Assembly: GCA_903929795.1 (NCBI GenBank)
Contig: CAIYWC010000064.1
Location: 42,159-106,158 of the forward strand
Source of the DNA: an uncultured Myxococcales bacterium
GTDB taxonomy: Bacteria > Myxococcota_A > UBA9042
Direction of reading: 5' to 3'
DNA length: 64,000 nucleotides
Shown: one piece after another, positions 9,147-19,477 of the stretch
Numbering within the stretch: the stretch's first letter is position 1
Layout: each line of letters starts with the position of its first letter
Made by a program: the position numbers and the translations under genes
Notes under the pieces: model-generated
Told to the model about the DNA's origin: nothing
Database searches by the model: none
The model's input: only the letters and a program-made list of their open reading frames with translations

Positions 9147-9886
9147 GGGAACACCTCTTGGTAGCGGCTGGCGACGGCGATGGCCTGCCAGCGCGTGACG
9201 GCGCGGGCGATGGCTTGGCGCAGATGCGTCGAGCGATAGTCGTTGGGATGGATGGCAAGCCGGGCAACCGGCAGTCGCGGCAGGGCCCGCCCGGTGAGCT
9301 CTGCCGCGAGCAGCGAGCCCCACAGGCGCGCGGGCGTGCGCGAGGCAAAGCTCAGTGCAGGGGCGACGATCGGCGCGCCATGGCTCGGCCAAATGCGCAG
9401 CTGGTCCTCGCAAAAGCCCAGGCCAGCGTCGGCGACGGCGCGTCGCACCGCGGCATTTTGCAGCCACGCCGGCGCGACAAAACCCGTTGGAGCCACGCCC
9501 AGCGCGTCGCGCAGCACCGCCAGCCCGGCGTCGATCCGCTGGCGCGCGACGTCCTGGCTCAGGTCGTGAAATTCGCCTTCGCCCGCTGTCAGCGCCGCCG
9601 CCGCCAGCTTGCGCGCCGCCGATTGCGGCCGCGCGTCCGCGAGGTGGTAATAGCCGTGCAGCAGGATTTCATCGCCCGGCAGCAGCGCGCGCTGGAGCCG
9701 CTCGCAAAACGCCGGGTAGCGCCGCAGGTCCGCGTGGCCGTGAAAATCCGGCACGACAAGCAGCGCCAACCGCGTGACGCCAAGCGAACGCAGGTGCGCC
9801 AGAGCCGTGAAGACCAGGTCCTCCTTGGCGGGCGTGACATCGTGCAGGCTGTAAAGCGCGCGGTGAGGCGCAGCGGCGGTCGCCAT
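9128..9886 (-). CDS. polysaccharide deacetylase-like protein (DUF2334 type)
   Basis: A 252-residue protein with the motif SLHDVTP (the family Asp) at its N-terminus, followed by VVPDFHGH and ILLHGYYH, the metal-ligand histidines of the NodB-like/DUF2334 fold. Such proteins are predicted to remove acetyl groups from N-acetyl sugars. It is the first gene of the polysaccharide operon, which supports action on the glycan made there, perhaps on a lipid-linked monosaccharide in the cytoplasm since there is no signal peptide. The ATG at 9886 is used because the open frame upstream (to 9985) has no homology-like content. Confidence 0.8.
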   Translation of the reverse strand: MATAAAPHRALYSLHDVTPAKEDLVFTALAHLRSLGVTRLALLVVPDFHGHADLRRYPAFCERLQRALLPGDEILLHGYYHLADARPQSAARKLAAAALTAGEGEFHDLSQDVARQRIDAGLAVLRDALGVAPTGFVAPAWLQNAAVRRAVADAGLGFCEDQLRIWPSHGAPIVAPALSFASRTPARLWGSLLAAELTGRALPRLPVARLAIHPNDYRSTHLRQAIARAVTRWQAIAVASRYQEVFPCTSPS

Positions 9887-10134
9887 GGGCGGTCCACTAT
9901 GCAAGAGCCGTGCCAGCCCACGATCCGGCACAGGCGCTGGAATATCGCGGACTTGCGGATTGTGGCGTTGGCGCGTGTGGAGCACGGTTGCTCCACAAAG
10001 CCGCAGACGGCGGAATCGTACTCCAAAGTGCGGCGAACGGACAGGTGACGGCTCCGGCGCAGATTGGCTTTGGGCAAACAGTGCGCGCCTGTTATCGTCG
10101 CGGTCGGGACGGGCTTGAACGAGGAGGACGACAG

Positions 10135-13100
10135 GTGCGCAGCGTTCGCAGGGTCACAGCGCGGTATGTCATCGCGATCGCCGCCTGCGCGGCGTTGTGC
10201 AGCTGCAGCCTTTTGCACAAATCCGCCGACGTCGCGGATGACCCCGGCGCCGCCGACGACACGGCGGACGACGACGCACTGCTCTTCTCGACTGACGCAT
10301 TGGCTGACGCCGTGCCCGACGCGGCCAAGCCCGAGGCAGACGCGCACGACGCGGCGGATATCAAAGACATTGTGCACAAGGACGCTGCCAAGGACGCCGC
10401 CGAGGACGCCGCGCCCGATGCGGACGCCGCGCCCGATGCCGCCGACAGCGCCGCAGCTGCCGATGCAGTGCCTGACGCCGGCCCGCCGGTCTGTACCGCC
10501 GCCGAGATCACCGCGTGCAGCGACAACAACCCGTGCACGATCGACACCTGCGGCCCGGGCAGCGGCTGCGGCCACACGCCGTGGACCGGCGCGTGCGACG
10601 ATGGCTCCGCCTGCACCGCCGGTGATTCTTGCGCAACCGGCCAGTGCGTCGGCAAGGCGATCAGCTGCGACGATGGCAAGCTCTGCACGTTCGACCTCTG
10701 CAAACCCAGCTATGGCTGCGTCCACCAGAGCAGCAGCGCGCCGTGCGACGACGGCAACATCTGCACGACCGGCGAGCACTGCCAAGCGGGCGCGTGCATC
10801 GGCGGCGCGCCGGCGGATTGCAGCGACGGCATCGCGTGCACCCTGGACACGTGCGAGCCCGACTTCGGCTGCGAGCACAGCTCCGGCGATGGCCCGTGCG
10901 ACGACGACAGCTACTGCACGGTCGGCGAGAAATGCGTGGGCGGCGTCTGCGGCGGCGGCAGCCCCGCGCTGTGCAACGACGGCAACGCCTGCACCAGCGA
11001 CGGCTGTGACCCGCCGACTGGCTGCACGTTCACGGCGCTGGAAGGCGCGTGCGACGACGGCAACCCGTGCACCGGACCCGACGCGTGCGTCGCGGGCGCG
11101 TGCGCAGGCGCGGTGCTCGTCTGCCTGCCCGCCGACGTGTGCCACAGCGCGGGCGTGTGCGACAGCCAGACCGGCACCTGCAGCCCGGTCAACGTGCCCG
11201 ACGGCGTCACCTGCAGCGACGGCCTGGCGTGCACGACCGGCGACGTCTGCAGCAGCGGCGCGTGCGTCGGTGCCTCGCAGTGCGACGATCACGACGTCTG
11301 CACGCTCGATTCTTGCCCAGCCAGCGGCAGTTGCCAGCACACGGCCAGCTGCACGGTCGGCGGCACGGTCAGCGGCCTGGTCGGCAGCGGCCTGGTCCTG
11401 GCCACCGGCAGCCAGGTCGCGGCCATCGCCCAGAACGGCGCGTTCACCTTTCCCGGCGGATTTGCCAATGGGGCCAACTACTTCGTCACCGTCGCCAGTC
11501 CGCCGGACAGCCCGCCGCAAGCCTGCGACGTCAGCCACCGCGCGGGCACCATCGGCGGCGGCAACGTCAGCGACCTCGCGGTGCGCTGTTCCAACTGCGG
11601 CGACGGCCAGGTCGGCGGCGACCCGGTGATGCGCATCGAATTTGACTGGTTGGCGAACACGCAGACGCCGGCGCCGGAATTCATGGACTGCTGGGTCAAC
11701 GGGACGCAGGTGCTGCACGTCGACGCCGCGACGCTGGACACGTACTGCGATCCGCTGATTCACCATGAAAATAGCGTGGATCCGAGCGGTTTGGCGGCGA
11801 TCGTCGCTGGGAACAACATGCTTTCGTGCCAGTTTGCCCAGAACCTCGCGTGGATCGTCGCGACGGTGCGGCACGCGTCCGGGCGCGGCGAGCAGGCGGT
11901 GCTGTACGATTTTGCGGGCGATACCGGCGGCACCACCGATGCCGTGCGGCGCAATGCCGCGTGTCCGGGCTTTGACGTGCTGGTGGCGCCGGCGAGCGTC
12001 GGCGTGAACGTCGGGCTGCAGGAAGCCTGCGATGACGGCAACTTGGACAACGGCGATGGCTGCTCCGCGCAGTGCGCTACGGAGGCGTGCGCGACCGGGA
12101 CCGATGGCGATCAGGACGGCTTGGACGACTGCTACGAGACCGCGACCGGCGTGTACGTGGACCAGACGCACACGGGCACGTCGCCGCAGCTGTGGGATAC
12201 CGACGGCGACGGGCTGAGCGACGGCGACGAGTTGCTTGGCACGCCGGGCGGGTTGGACCTGGCGGCGCTGGGCGCGCAACCGCTGCGGCAGGACGTGTTC
12301 GTGGAGGCGGATTGGATGACCGACGACGACGAGTGCGCGCTGCACAGCCACCAGCTGGTGCCAAGCCAAATTGCGTTGGCGGCGACGATGTTTGCCAACG
12401 CGCCGCACGTGAATCCGGACGGGACGACCGGGATTGCGCTGCACGTCGACTACGGTCAGGGTGGCGTGTGGACCGGCGGCAATCACGCAGGGACGGCGGT
12501 CGAGTTTCCGCCCGAGATCGGCGCGGACCTGGCGGGCGTCAAGGCGGCGAATTTTGCCGCGAACCGGCTGGGCTATTTCCATTACGCGCTGATGATGCAC
12601 AGCTTGGGGCCGACCGCGGGCGGCATCGGCGAAATCACCGGCGACGACTTCATCGTGGCCAGCGGCGGCTGCGACGCGTGCTACACGTGCAAAGGCACGC
12701 CGATCGTCGGGCATCTGCAAATCGAGGCCTTCTGTCACGAATTGGGCCACAACCTCGGGCTTGGCCACGGCGGCGACAGCGCGTGCAACGGCAAGGCCAA
12801 CTACCCGTCCATCATGAACTATCGCCACGCGTACTTTGGCGTGGACACGGACTGCGATGACGCGCCGGACGGCACGCTCGACTATTCCCGCGGCGACCGC
12901 GCGCCGTTGGACGAAGCCGCGCTGAACGAGGCCGACGGCGTCTGCGGCGGCTTCTGGATTGACTGGAACCAGGACGGCGCCGTGACGTCCAGCGTCGCGA
13001 AGGACCTGAACCCGACTTTTGACGCGACCTGCCCGGGCGCTGCACTGAGCCAGATGCGCGACCACGACGACTGGGGCACCTTGGGCTACACCGGCGTGCT

Positions 13101-13206
13101 GTCCTATTTGAGCGCCGCGGCGAGCAAGGGTCACAAGGCCCTCATTTGCTATGACGATGCGGCATCGGTGGCCAAGCGTACGCCGGTCCGCTGGCTGGGG
13201 CCGTAG
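10135..13206 (+). CDS. Cys-rich repeat lipoprotein with metzincin-type zinc protease domain
   Basis: A 1,023-residue exported protein. A GTG at 10135 with GAGGAGG 7 nt upstream starts a signal peptide that ends in a lipobox-like AALCSC. A spacer of about 100 residues rich in Asp and Ala follows. Residues ~120-400 hold about eleven CDDGNxCT disulfide units. Then come a beta-sandwich-like stretch (~400-480), a myxobacterial disulfide repeat split in two (CGDG at ~485; CDDGNLDNGDGC at ~635), calcium-binding Asp repeats (DGDQDGLDD, DTDGDGLSDGD), and a protease domain with HELGHNLGLGH at 868-878 (zinc ligands plus catalytic Glu) and a Met-turn SIMNY around Met894. It is probably anchored in the outer membrane and digests extracellular protein. 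The substrate is unknown. Confidence 0.85.
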   Translation: MRSVRRVTARYVIAIAACAALCSCSLLHKSADVADDPGAADDTADDDALLFSTDALADAVPDAAKPEADAHDAADIKDIVHKDAAKDAAEDAAPDADAAPDAADSAAAADAVPDAGPPVCTAAEITACSDNNPCTIDTCGPGSGCGHTPWTGACDDGSACTAGDSCATGQCVGKAISCDDGKLCTFDLCKPSYGCVHQSSSAPCDDGNICTTGEHCQAGACIGGAPADCSDGIACTLDTCEPDFGCEHSSGDGPCDDDSYCTVGEKCVGGVCGGGSPALCNDGNACTSDGCDPPTGCTFTALEGACDDGNPCTGPDACVAGACAGAVLVCLPADVCHSAGVCDSQTGTCSPVNVPDGVTCSDGLACTTGDVCSSGACVGASQCDDHDVCTLDSCPASGSCQHTASCTVGGTVSGLVGSGLVLATGSQVAAIAQNGAFTFPGGFANGANYFVTVASPPDSPPQACDVSHRAGTIGGGNVSDLAVRCSNCGDGQVGGDPVMRIEFDWLANTQTPAPEFMDCWVNGTQVLHVDAATLDTYCDPLIHHENSVDPSGLAAIVAGNNMLSCQFAQNLAWIVATVRHASGRGEQAVLYDFAGDTGGTTDAVRRNAACPGFDVLVAPASVGVNVGLQEACDDGNLDNGDGCSAQCATEACATGTDGDQDGLDDCYETATGVYVDQTHTGTSPQLWDTDGDGLSDGDELLGTPGGLDLAALGAQPLRQDVFVEADWMTDDDECALHSHQLVPSQIALAATMFANAPHVNPDGTTGIALHVDYGQGGVWTGGNHAGTAVEFPPEIGADLAGVKAANFAANRLGYFHYALMMHSLGPTAGGIGEITGDDFIVASGGCDACYTCKGTPIVGHLQIEAFCHELGHNLGLGHGGDSACNGKANYPSIMNYRHAYFGVDTDCDDAPDGTLDYSRGDRAPLDEAALNEADGVCGGFWIDWNQDGAVTSSVAKDLNPTFDATCPGAALSQMRDHDDWGTLGYTGVLSYLSAAASKGHKALICYDDAASVAKRTPVRWLGP

Positions 13207-13260
13207 CGATGACGGTTGTGTGGCGCTTTCGCGGCGAATCCATGACGCGCCGCCGGGCGC

Positions 13261-13289
13261 TTGCATCGCACGTCGCTTGTCCCTACGCT
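13261..13289 (+). promoter_or_regulatory. sigma-70-like promoter of speD
   Basis: TTGCAT (13261-13266), a 17-nt spacer and TACGCT (13284-13289) lie 75 nt before the speD ATG in an otherwise empty 158-nt gap. The hexamers match 4 of 6 and 4 of 6 consensus bases with ideal spacing. Evidence is motif only. Confidence 0.4.
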
Positions 13290-13364
13290 CGCGCGGCCTG
13301 CGGCATCTGGCCGTCAGGCGGGCGTCCGGAAAGCCGAGTCGAACGTGCGTGAGGAGCGATTGGG

Positions 13365-14204
13365 ATGCCGTCGGTCAAGCCGCTGAAGAAGCTGCGTTTG
13401 CAGGGTTTCAACAACCTGACCAAGACGCTCAGCTTCAACATCTACGACATCTGTTATGCCCGCACGGCGGCCCACCGGGACGAGTATATCGCCTACATCG
13501 ACGAAGCGTACAACGCCGAGCGTCTCACGGAAATCCTTGAAAATGTTGCGCAAATTATCGGTGCAAACCTGCTGAACGTCGCGCGCCAGGACTACGATCC
13601 GCAGGGCGCGAGCGTGACAATGCTGATCTCCGAGGATCCCATCGAGATGGCGGCCTACGCCGACGACGGCGAAGAGGCTCCGGGGCCGCTGCTGGTGACA
13701 AAAATCAAGAAAGATTCAGTGGTTGGCCACCTGGACAAAAGCCACATCACGGTGCACACCTACCCGGAGAGCCATCCGGACAATGGCATCTCGACGTTTC
13801 GCGCGGACATCGACGTCTCGACCTGCGGGCGAATTTCTCCTTTGAAAGCGCTGAATTACCTGCTGCACAGCTTTGAGTCGGACATCGTGACGATTGATTA
13901 CCGCGTCCGCGGCTTTACGCGCGACGTCAGCGGCAAAAAATTCTACATCGACCACAAAATCAACTCGATCCAGAACTTCATCGCCAAGGAAACGCGCCAC
14001 CGGTACCAGATGATTGACGTGAACGTCTATCAGGAAAACATCTTTCATACCAAGATGTTGCTGAAGGATTTCGACCTGGACACGTACCTGTTCGGCACCG
14101 GCGCGGACACGCTGACGGCCGAAGAGCAGCGGACTGTGGAAAAGCGCCTGAAGCGCGAGATGCTGGAGATTTTTTACGGTCGGCGCATCAAAAAAGGCGC
14201 GTGA
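13365..14204 (+). CDS. speD: S-adenosylmethionine decarboxylase proenzyme (E. coli class)
   Basis: A 279-residue protein closely resembling enterobacterial SpeD (264 aa) along its length. The self-cleavage site is [16 protein letters not shown], with S126 the predicted pyruvoyl precursor; [24 protein letters not shown] and [13 protein letters not shown] are all present. The enzyme decarboxylates AdoMet to give the aminopropyl donor for spermidine. AGGAG precedes the ATG and a promoter is visible at 13261-13289. No soluble spermidine synthase or arginine/ornithine decarboxylase is adjacent. The two spermidine-synthase-like membrane proteins in this window lie over 40 kb away. The assignment is secure. 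Confidence 0.97.
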   Translation: MPSVKPLKKLRLQGFNNLTKTLSFNIYDICYARTAAHRDEYIAYIDEAYNAERLTEILENVAQIIGANLLNVARQDYDPQGASVTMLISEDPIEMAAYADDGEEAPGPLLVTKIKKDSVVGHLDKSHITVHTYPESHPDNGISTFRADIDVSTCGRISPLKALNYLLHSFESDIVTIDYRVRGFTRDVSGKKFYIDHKINSIQNFIAKETRHRYQMIDVNVYQENIFHTKMLLKDFDLDTYLFGTGADTLTAEEQRTVEKRLKREMLEIFYGRRIKKGA

Positions 14205-14213
14205 GGCCGCACT

Positions 14214-14528
14214 TCACTTGAACACGTAGAACTTTTCGTTCTCACCGAGCATTCCCAGCTCCGCGCGGATCGTCTGGCGCCGCACGTCCGGTCGCCCGGC
14301 GAACGCGCTCAGCCGCGATTGCAGTTCCTCGCCGCGCATGCGCTGTTCCAGCAGCTGTTCATCCAGTCGGTGCAGCTCGGCGCGCCGGTCGTCCACGCTG
14401 CCTTTCGCCGTCCACGAATGCCACAGACCAACGGCGCTGACCACGGCAAAAATCGTGAGCAATATCAAGCGAATGCCGTGCCACAGCCATCGAAACGTCG
14501 TCGCGATTCTCTTGCGCCAAGTCGCCAT
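14214..14528 (-). CDS. FtsB/DivIC-like septum formation initiator protein
   Basis: A 104-residue protein with a short basic N-terminus, one membrane helix (IRLILLTIFAVVSAVGLW, about residues 18-36) and a coiled-coil segment (DDRRAELHRLDEQLLEQRMR), ending in RAELGMLGENEKFYVFK. The C-terminal arrangement of REELGMxxxxExxF/Y is typical of FtsB, a divisome protein that pairs with FtsL and FtsQ at the septum. It ends 9 nt from the convergent speD stop and is 145 nt downstream of the sensor kinase on the same strand. A role in division is inferred from family resemblance only. Confidence 0.82.
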   Translation of the reverse strand: MATWRKRIATTFRWLWHGIRLILLTIFAVVSAVGLWHSWTAKGSVDDRRAELHRLDEQLLEQRMRGEELQSRLSAFAGRPDVRRQTIRAELGMLGENEKFYVFK

Positions 14529-14673
14529 TGCCGCCCTCGCACGTTGCGCCCTGCGCGAATTGCAGGTGCCACGGCGCGGAAGATGACGCAGACTGAAATC
14601 CCGTCAACTTTTCAAGCGAAACTCGCCACGAATCGGATCGCTTGCATGCCGATCAGTCTCTAACTCCCTGAAT

Positions 14674-16518
14674 TCAGGGAATCGTTTGCGCGCTTGAAAC
14701 GGGTGTCGTCGCGCGGTCGCCACCGCTCGCGGAGCGCGTTTCGCGTTGAATTCGCAGCTCAAACGTCGCTCCGCCGCCCGGTGTGTCGCGATAGGACACC
14801 GTGCCGCCGTGGGCCTCCGCCACCTGCTTGACCATCGCCAGCCCCAGGCCCGTGCCGCCCTCCTTGCCCTGCGTGGCAAAAGCGTCGAACAGGCGGTGCT
14901 GAAACGCCAGCGGCACACCCGCGCCGTTGTCGGCAAAAGTCAGCACAACTTCATCGGGATTGCCGGCGATTTCCACGGAAAACTGGCTGCTCTTGTGGTC
15001 GACAAGCGCCTCGCGCGCGTTCTTGGCGATATTTTGCACCGCCCGCGCGATCTTGAACGCGTCAAACCGCGCCATCCCGCGGTCCTGCGCCGTCACTTGC
15101 CAATGCACGTGCGAACCGGCAAAAATCGCGTGCAGCAACTCCTCGACTTCCTTGGCAAAATCTGCGAGCGCCACCCTGCGCGTCAGCAGCACCTGCTCGC
15201 CGCGCGCAAACGCCAGCACGTCGCGGGTCATCTGCGTGAGCGCGTCCAGCTGGCTGAGCGTCTTGGCGGCCAGCTCGGCGCGTTCCGCCGGCTCTTCCTC
15301 GCGGGTCATCAGCTGCACGTAGCCGGACGCGACGGTCATCGGCGTGCGAAAATCGTGCAGCACGCCCGCCAGCGCGGTCCCCAGCGCCGCCAGCCGGTCC
15401 TCGCGCTCCGCCTGCGCGCGCTCCTGCCGGACCGCGAGCGCGCGCGCGACCTGACCCGACAGCAGCGACACGACCTTGGCGTCAGCATCTGAAAAACCGT
15501 TGTGTTTTCCCGGCCGATCGAGCACCGCCAGCGCACCAAGCATCTCGTCCTCGACGATCAGCGGCACGACGAGGCCTGCCGCGGGCTGAAACGGCAGCTG
15601 CTCTTCCTCGGCCATCTCGCGCAGCGCCGCCAAGCCCGGGCCGATCTCCAGCGGCGCGCGGTGCTCCATCGCCCTGCCGCACAGGCCCAGCTGGGTCGGA
15701 AACGCCAGGATCTGCACGCCCGGCGTCCGCCGTTCCTGGCGATGGACAATCAGCCCGCCGTTGGGCGTCGCCAGCGCGACCTGACACAGCGAGCTCGGCA
15801 CCGTCACGGCGATGCGCTGGATGATCGCGTCGATCGCCGCGTCCAGGTCACCCGTGGCGCCCACCTCGCGCTCGATCGCAAACAGCAAATCGATCTCCGC
15901 CAGCCGCTCCGCCAGCTGCTCCTGGGTGTCCTTGAGCGCCAGGTTGTTGTGCACAAGCGTTGCGTTGAGCTGCGCGTTCACGATCGCGATCGCCGCCATC
16001 GCCATGATCGTGGTCAGCAGCGACTCGTCCTCGACGGTAAACCAGCCGGAGCGGCGGTTGAGGACCTGGACCACGGCGATGAGCGCGCCGTCGCGGTCGA
16101 AGACGGGCTGACAGAGCATGGACCGCGTGCGGTAGCCGAGCAGCACATCGGATGACGGGTCGAACCGGCTGTCCAGGTACGCGTCCTTGACGTTCACGCT
16201 GCGGCCCGTCTGCGCGACCCAGCCGGCGAGCCCTTGGCCGCGTTTCAACCGGATGTCGAAATGCCGCGCGCCTTGTGCGACCGAAGACCACAGCAGCTCG
16301 CGTTCCTCGTCGATGAGAAACAGCGTCGATCGGTCCGCGTTTAGCGCCTGCGTCACGCGTTCCATGATCAGCCGCAGCAGCGTCTCCTGGGCCAGGTTGG
16401 CCGAGAGCGCCCGCGCGATGTCCGCCACGATCGCCAGCCGCACGTCGCTGTTCAGCGCCACGATCGGCTCCGGCACGTCAACGGGCAGGTCTCGGGACTG
16501 GACTGGGCGTTGCGACAC
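14674..16518 (-). CDS. GAF-GAF hybrid sensor histidine kinase (orphan)
   Basis: A 614-residue cytoplasmic histidine kinase without membrane segments. GAF domain 1 spans about residues 25-185, GAF domain 2 about 205-365. The dimerisation/phosphoacceptor helix carries H388 in VLHDFRTP, followed by the ATPase N-box (NIAKNAREAL), G1 (FADNGAGVP) and G2 (GKEGGTGLGLAMV). The start is a GTG at 16518 with GGAGG 5 nt upstream. The H-box begins HDFRTP rather than HELRTP, the form seen in the myxobacterial and GAF-kinase subgroup. No response regulator is adjacent, so the partner is unknown. The ligand of the GAF domains cannot be inferred. Confidence 0.92.
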   Translation of the reverse strand: MSQRPVQSRDLPVDVPEPIVALNSDVRLAIVADIARALSANLAQETLLRLIMERVTQALNADRSTLFLIDEERELLWSSVAQGARHFDIRLKRGQGLAGWVAQTGRSVNVKDAYLDSRFDPSSDVLLGYRTRSMLCQPVFDRDGALIAVVQVLNRRSGWFTVEDESLLTTIMAMAAIAIVNAQLNATLVHNNLALKDTQEQLAERLAEIDLLFAIEREVGATGDLDAAIDAIIQRIAVTVPSSLCQVALATPNGGLIVHRQERRTPGVQILAFPTQLGLCGRAMEHRAPLEIGPGLAALREMAEEEQLPFQPAAGLVVPLIVEDEMLGALAVLDRPGKHNGFSDADAKVVSLLSGQVARALAVRQERAQAEREDRLAALGTALAGVLHDFRTPMTVASGYVQLMTREEEPAERAELAAKTLSQLDALTQMTRDVLAFARGEQVLLTRRVALADFAKEVEELLHAIFAGSHVHWQVTAQDRGMARFDAFKIARAVQNIAKNAREALVDHKSSQFSVEIAGNPDEVVLTFADNGAGVPLAFQHRLFDAFATQGKEGGTGLGLAMVKQVAEAHGGTVSYRDTPGGGATFELRIQRETRSASGGDRATTPVSSAQTIP

Positions 16519-16608
16519 ACGGCCTCCGGAGTGCGATGGTAAACCCGCCAGCGCCGTTCGTCATCCCGCAGTTGTCGGCGTCGGCCGTCCGTGGCAAAAC
16601 CCGGGAGC

Positions 16609-17381
16609 ATGAAGCACGATCAGCGCCAAAAGCCGACTCCGGGGCACACGCCGACGCCGCCGACCGGCCAGGCGCGCACGCCGTCGCCGCTGGCGGGGCA
16701 CAGCTATGCCGCCGGGCAGACGCTGCAGTCGTTGCAGACGACGGTGCCTGAGCCGCAGCTGCGTCCGGAGCCTGGATCGCTGCACCGCGCCGCGGCGGCG
16801 CTGCATGGGCTGCACGGCGGGGTGTTGGTGCATGCCGCGCGGCACGCCGACGTGCCGGTGGCGGGGCTGGCGGCGATCGTGTTGGCTGAACAGCATTTCT
16901 TGCCGCCGCGCACGGACGATCGGATGCCGCTGCGGTTTGAGCCGTACCCGTTCTGGCTGGCGACGGGGGCTGGCTGGTAGACAGCCACAAGGACCAGGCC
17001 GCCGAGTATCAGGCGCTGCGCGAGGCGCAGGAGGTGGACCCGGTGGCGGCGCTGGAGGCGACGCGCATGGGCGTGGCGCAGGTCAGTGGCGGACAGGCGC
17101 AGGCGGCGGGGTACACGTCGGCGGCGGCGATGCACGAGGCGCTGGCGGCGGACGCGGGCGCGCAGGTGCGGGCGCTGGGCGCGTTGGCTGCGGCGGATGC
17201 GGCTTTGGGCGACGCGCTGCGGTCGGAGAATTGGCGGACGGTGGCGTCGTTGCGCGCGGGTCCGGCAGCTGGTGCGCTTGGCTACGACGACGCGCTTGCA
17301 GCATTTTCCAGCAGTTACAAGCCATTTGCGCTCGGCGGCGGGGACGACGACGGCGAGGCGCCCAGGAAGAAGCGCCCGTAG
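16609..17381 (+). pseudogene. N-acetylmuramidase (DUF3380-like) gene broken by a one-base frameshift
   Basis: Two adjoining frames form one protein. The first runs from the ATG at 16609 (or GTG at 16591) to a TAG at 16978: a Pro/Thr-rich leader, then HAARHADVPVAGLAAIVLAEQ and RFEPYPFWLATG. The second resumes one frame back with GWLVDSHKDQAAEY, VDPVAALEATRMGVAQVSGG and LRAGPAAGALGYDDALAAF, ending at 17381. Joined at the GGGGG run (16965-16969) with one extra G they read FWLATGGWLVDSH without a break, as expected of DUF3380-type N-acetylmuramidases. The gene would encode a peptidoglycan-cleaving lysozyme-like enzyme of about 257 residues. The defect may be a real mutation, a sequencing error in the G run, or (less likely) programmed slippage. 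Confidence 0.7.
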
Positions 17382-17401
17382 TCGGGCCATACGCACGCGC
17401 C

Positions 17402-17510
17402 TCATTTCGAGATCAAACGTCCGTCCTTCACGGCCTGCCTGCGGCGGAGCGCGCGGGCGGTCCAGTCCGAAATGCCACAGGTCCAACCTGCGACCGTTGG
17501 ACCTGGCAGT
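17402..17510 (+). repeat. dispersed intergenic repeat, copy A
   Basis: One of five related intergenic segments in this window. It starts TTTCGAGATCA, contains ACGTCCGT near the start and the shared core TCCAGTCCGAAATGCCACAG at 17461-17480. Directly after the core lies a perfect 9-bp inverted repeat, AGGTCCAAC (17479-17487) and GTTGGACCT (17496-17504), with an 8-nt loop; there is no T-run after it. It sits between the muramidase stop and hemH. Confidence 0.75.
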
Positions 17511-17619
17511 AGGCGTTCCTGCATCGCGACAATTTCCCCGTGCCGATGCGCAGCCGCTGGACGCTCCCCCGTGCGCGTGTACGATGCGCCGACGCGTGGC
17601 GCGTGTGGGGCAAGATCGG

Positions 17620-18669
<1,050 letters not shown>

Positions 18670-18675
18670 GCGTGG

Positions 18676-19383
18676 CTACCTCGGCGGCAGCAACGACGGC
18701 AGCGACCAGTTGATTGGCGTCCCGCCGCGCGCCAGCAAGTGCGCGTTGATTTGGGAGAAATGTTTGCTGCCAAAGAAGCCGCGGTATGCGGCCAGCGGCG
18801 ACGGGTGCGACGCGGTCAACACCAGGTGTCGGCTGCGGTCCACGGACTGCGCCTTGCGCTGCGCTGGCGTGCCCCACAGCGCAAAAACCAGGCCGTCGCG
18901 CCGCCGGTTCAGTTCGGCAATCGCGCGATCCGTAAACTGTTCCCAGCCCTGGTTGGCGTGCGATTGCGGCTGGCCGGCCCGCACGGTCAGCACCGCGTTC
19001 AGCAGCAGCACCCCTTGGCGCGCCCAGGGCATCAGGTTGCCATTGTCCGGCAGCGCGATGCCGGTATCTGCCTGAATTTCCTTGAACACATTGACCAGCG
19101 ACGGCGGCGGCGGCACACCGGGCTGCACCGAGAAACACAGGCCGTGGGCTTGGCCCGCGCCATGGTACGGATCCTGGCCGAGGATCACGACCCGCACCGC
19201 GTCGAACGGCGTCGCCCAGAATGCGTTGAAGATGTCGGGTCCCGGCGGATAAACGACCTGCGAGCGCTTTTCCTCACGCAAAAACGCACGCAGATTCTGC
19301 ATGTACGGCTGCTCGAACGTGTCCCCCATCACCGCCAACCAGGACGGCTCCAGCTGCGGCGGCTTGTGCGTTGTCGGCTTCAT
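18676..19383 (-). CDS. ung: uracil-DNA glycosylase, family 1
   Basis: A 235-residue base-excision repair enzyme that removes uracil from DNA. It has the water-activating loop GQDPYHGAGQAHG, the phenylalanine that stacks on uracil (LCFSV), the LLLNAVLTV strand with the uracil-specific Asn, and the Leu-intercalation loop ASHPSPL. The ATG at 19383 is preceded by AAGGAGG at 5 nt, an excellent ribosome binding site; the open frame further upstream is not coding. It ends 6 bp from the convergent hemH stop. Confidence 0.97.
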   Translation of the reverse strand: MKPTTHKPPQLEPSWLAVMGDTFEQPYMQNLRAFLREEKRSQVVYPPGPDIFNAFWATPFDAVRVVILGQDPYHGAGQAHGLCFSVQPGVPPPPSLVNVFKEIQADTGIALPDNGNLMPWARQGVLLLNAVLTVRAGQPQSHANQGWEQFTDRAIAELNRRRDGLVFALWGTPAQRKAQSVDRSRHLVLTASHPSPLAAYRGFFGSKHFSQINAHLLARGGTPINWSLPSLLPPR

Positions 19384-19477
19384 CCGAACCTCCTTCCAGC
19401 GCAAGTACGCCAGCCGGGGGCAGTGCGCAAGCGTCTTCTGGTCGTGCGGCGCCATCCGCGGTATACACGCCGGCCGA

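Noticed and set aside
9589..13266. 1,225-codon open frame on the minus strand
   Set aside because: Opposite the Cys-repeat protease gene; its composition (Ala, Arg, Val runs without motifs) is that of a shadow of GC-rich, codon-biased repeats on the plus strand.
17584..17619. Alternative ferrochelatase start at 17584
   Set aside because: No ribosome binding site, and it would add 12 Arg-rich residues before the usual start; kept as a possible alternative.
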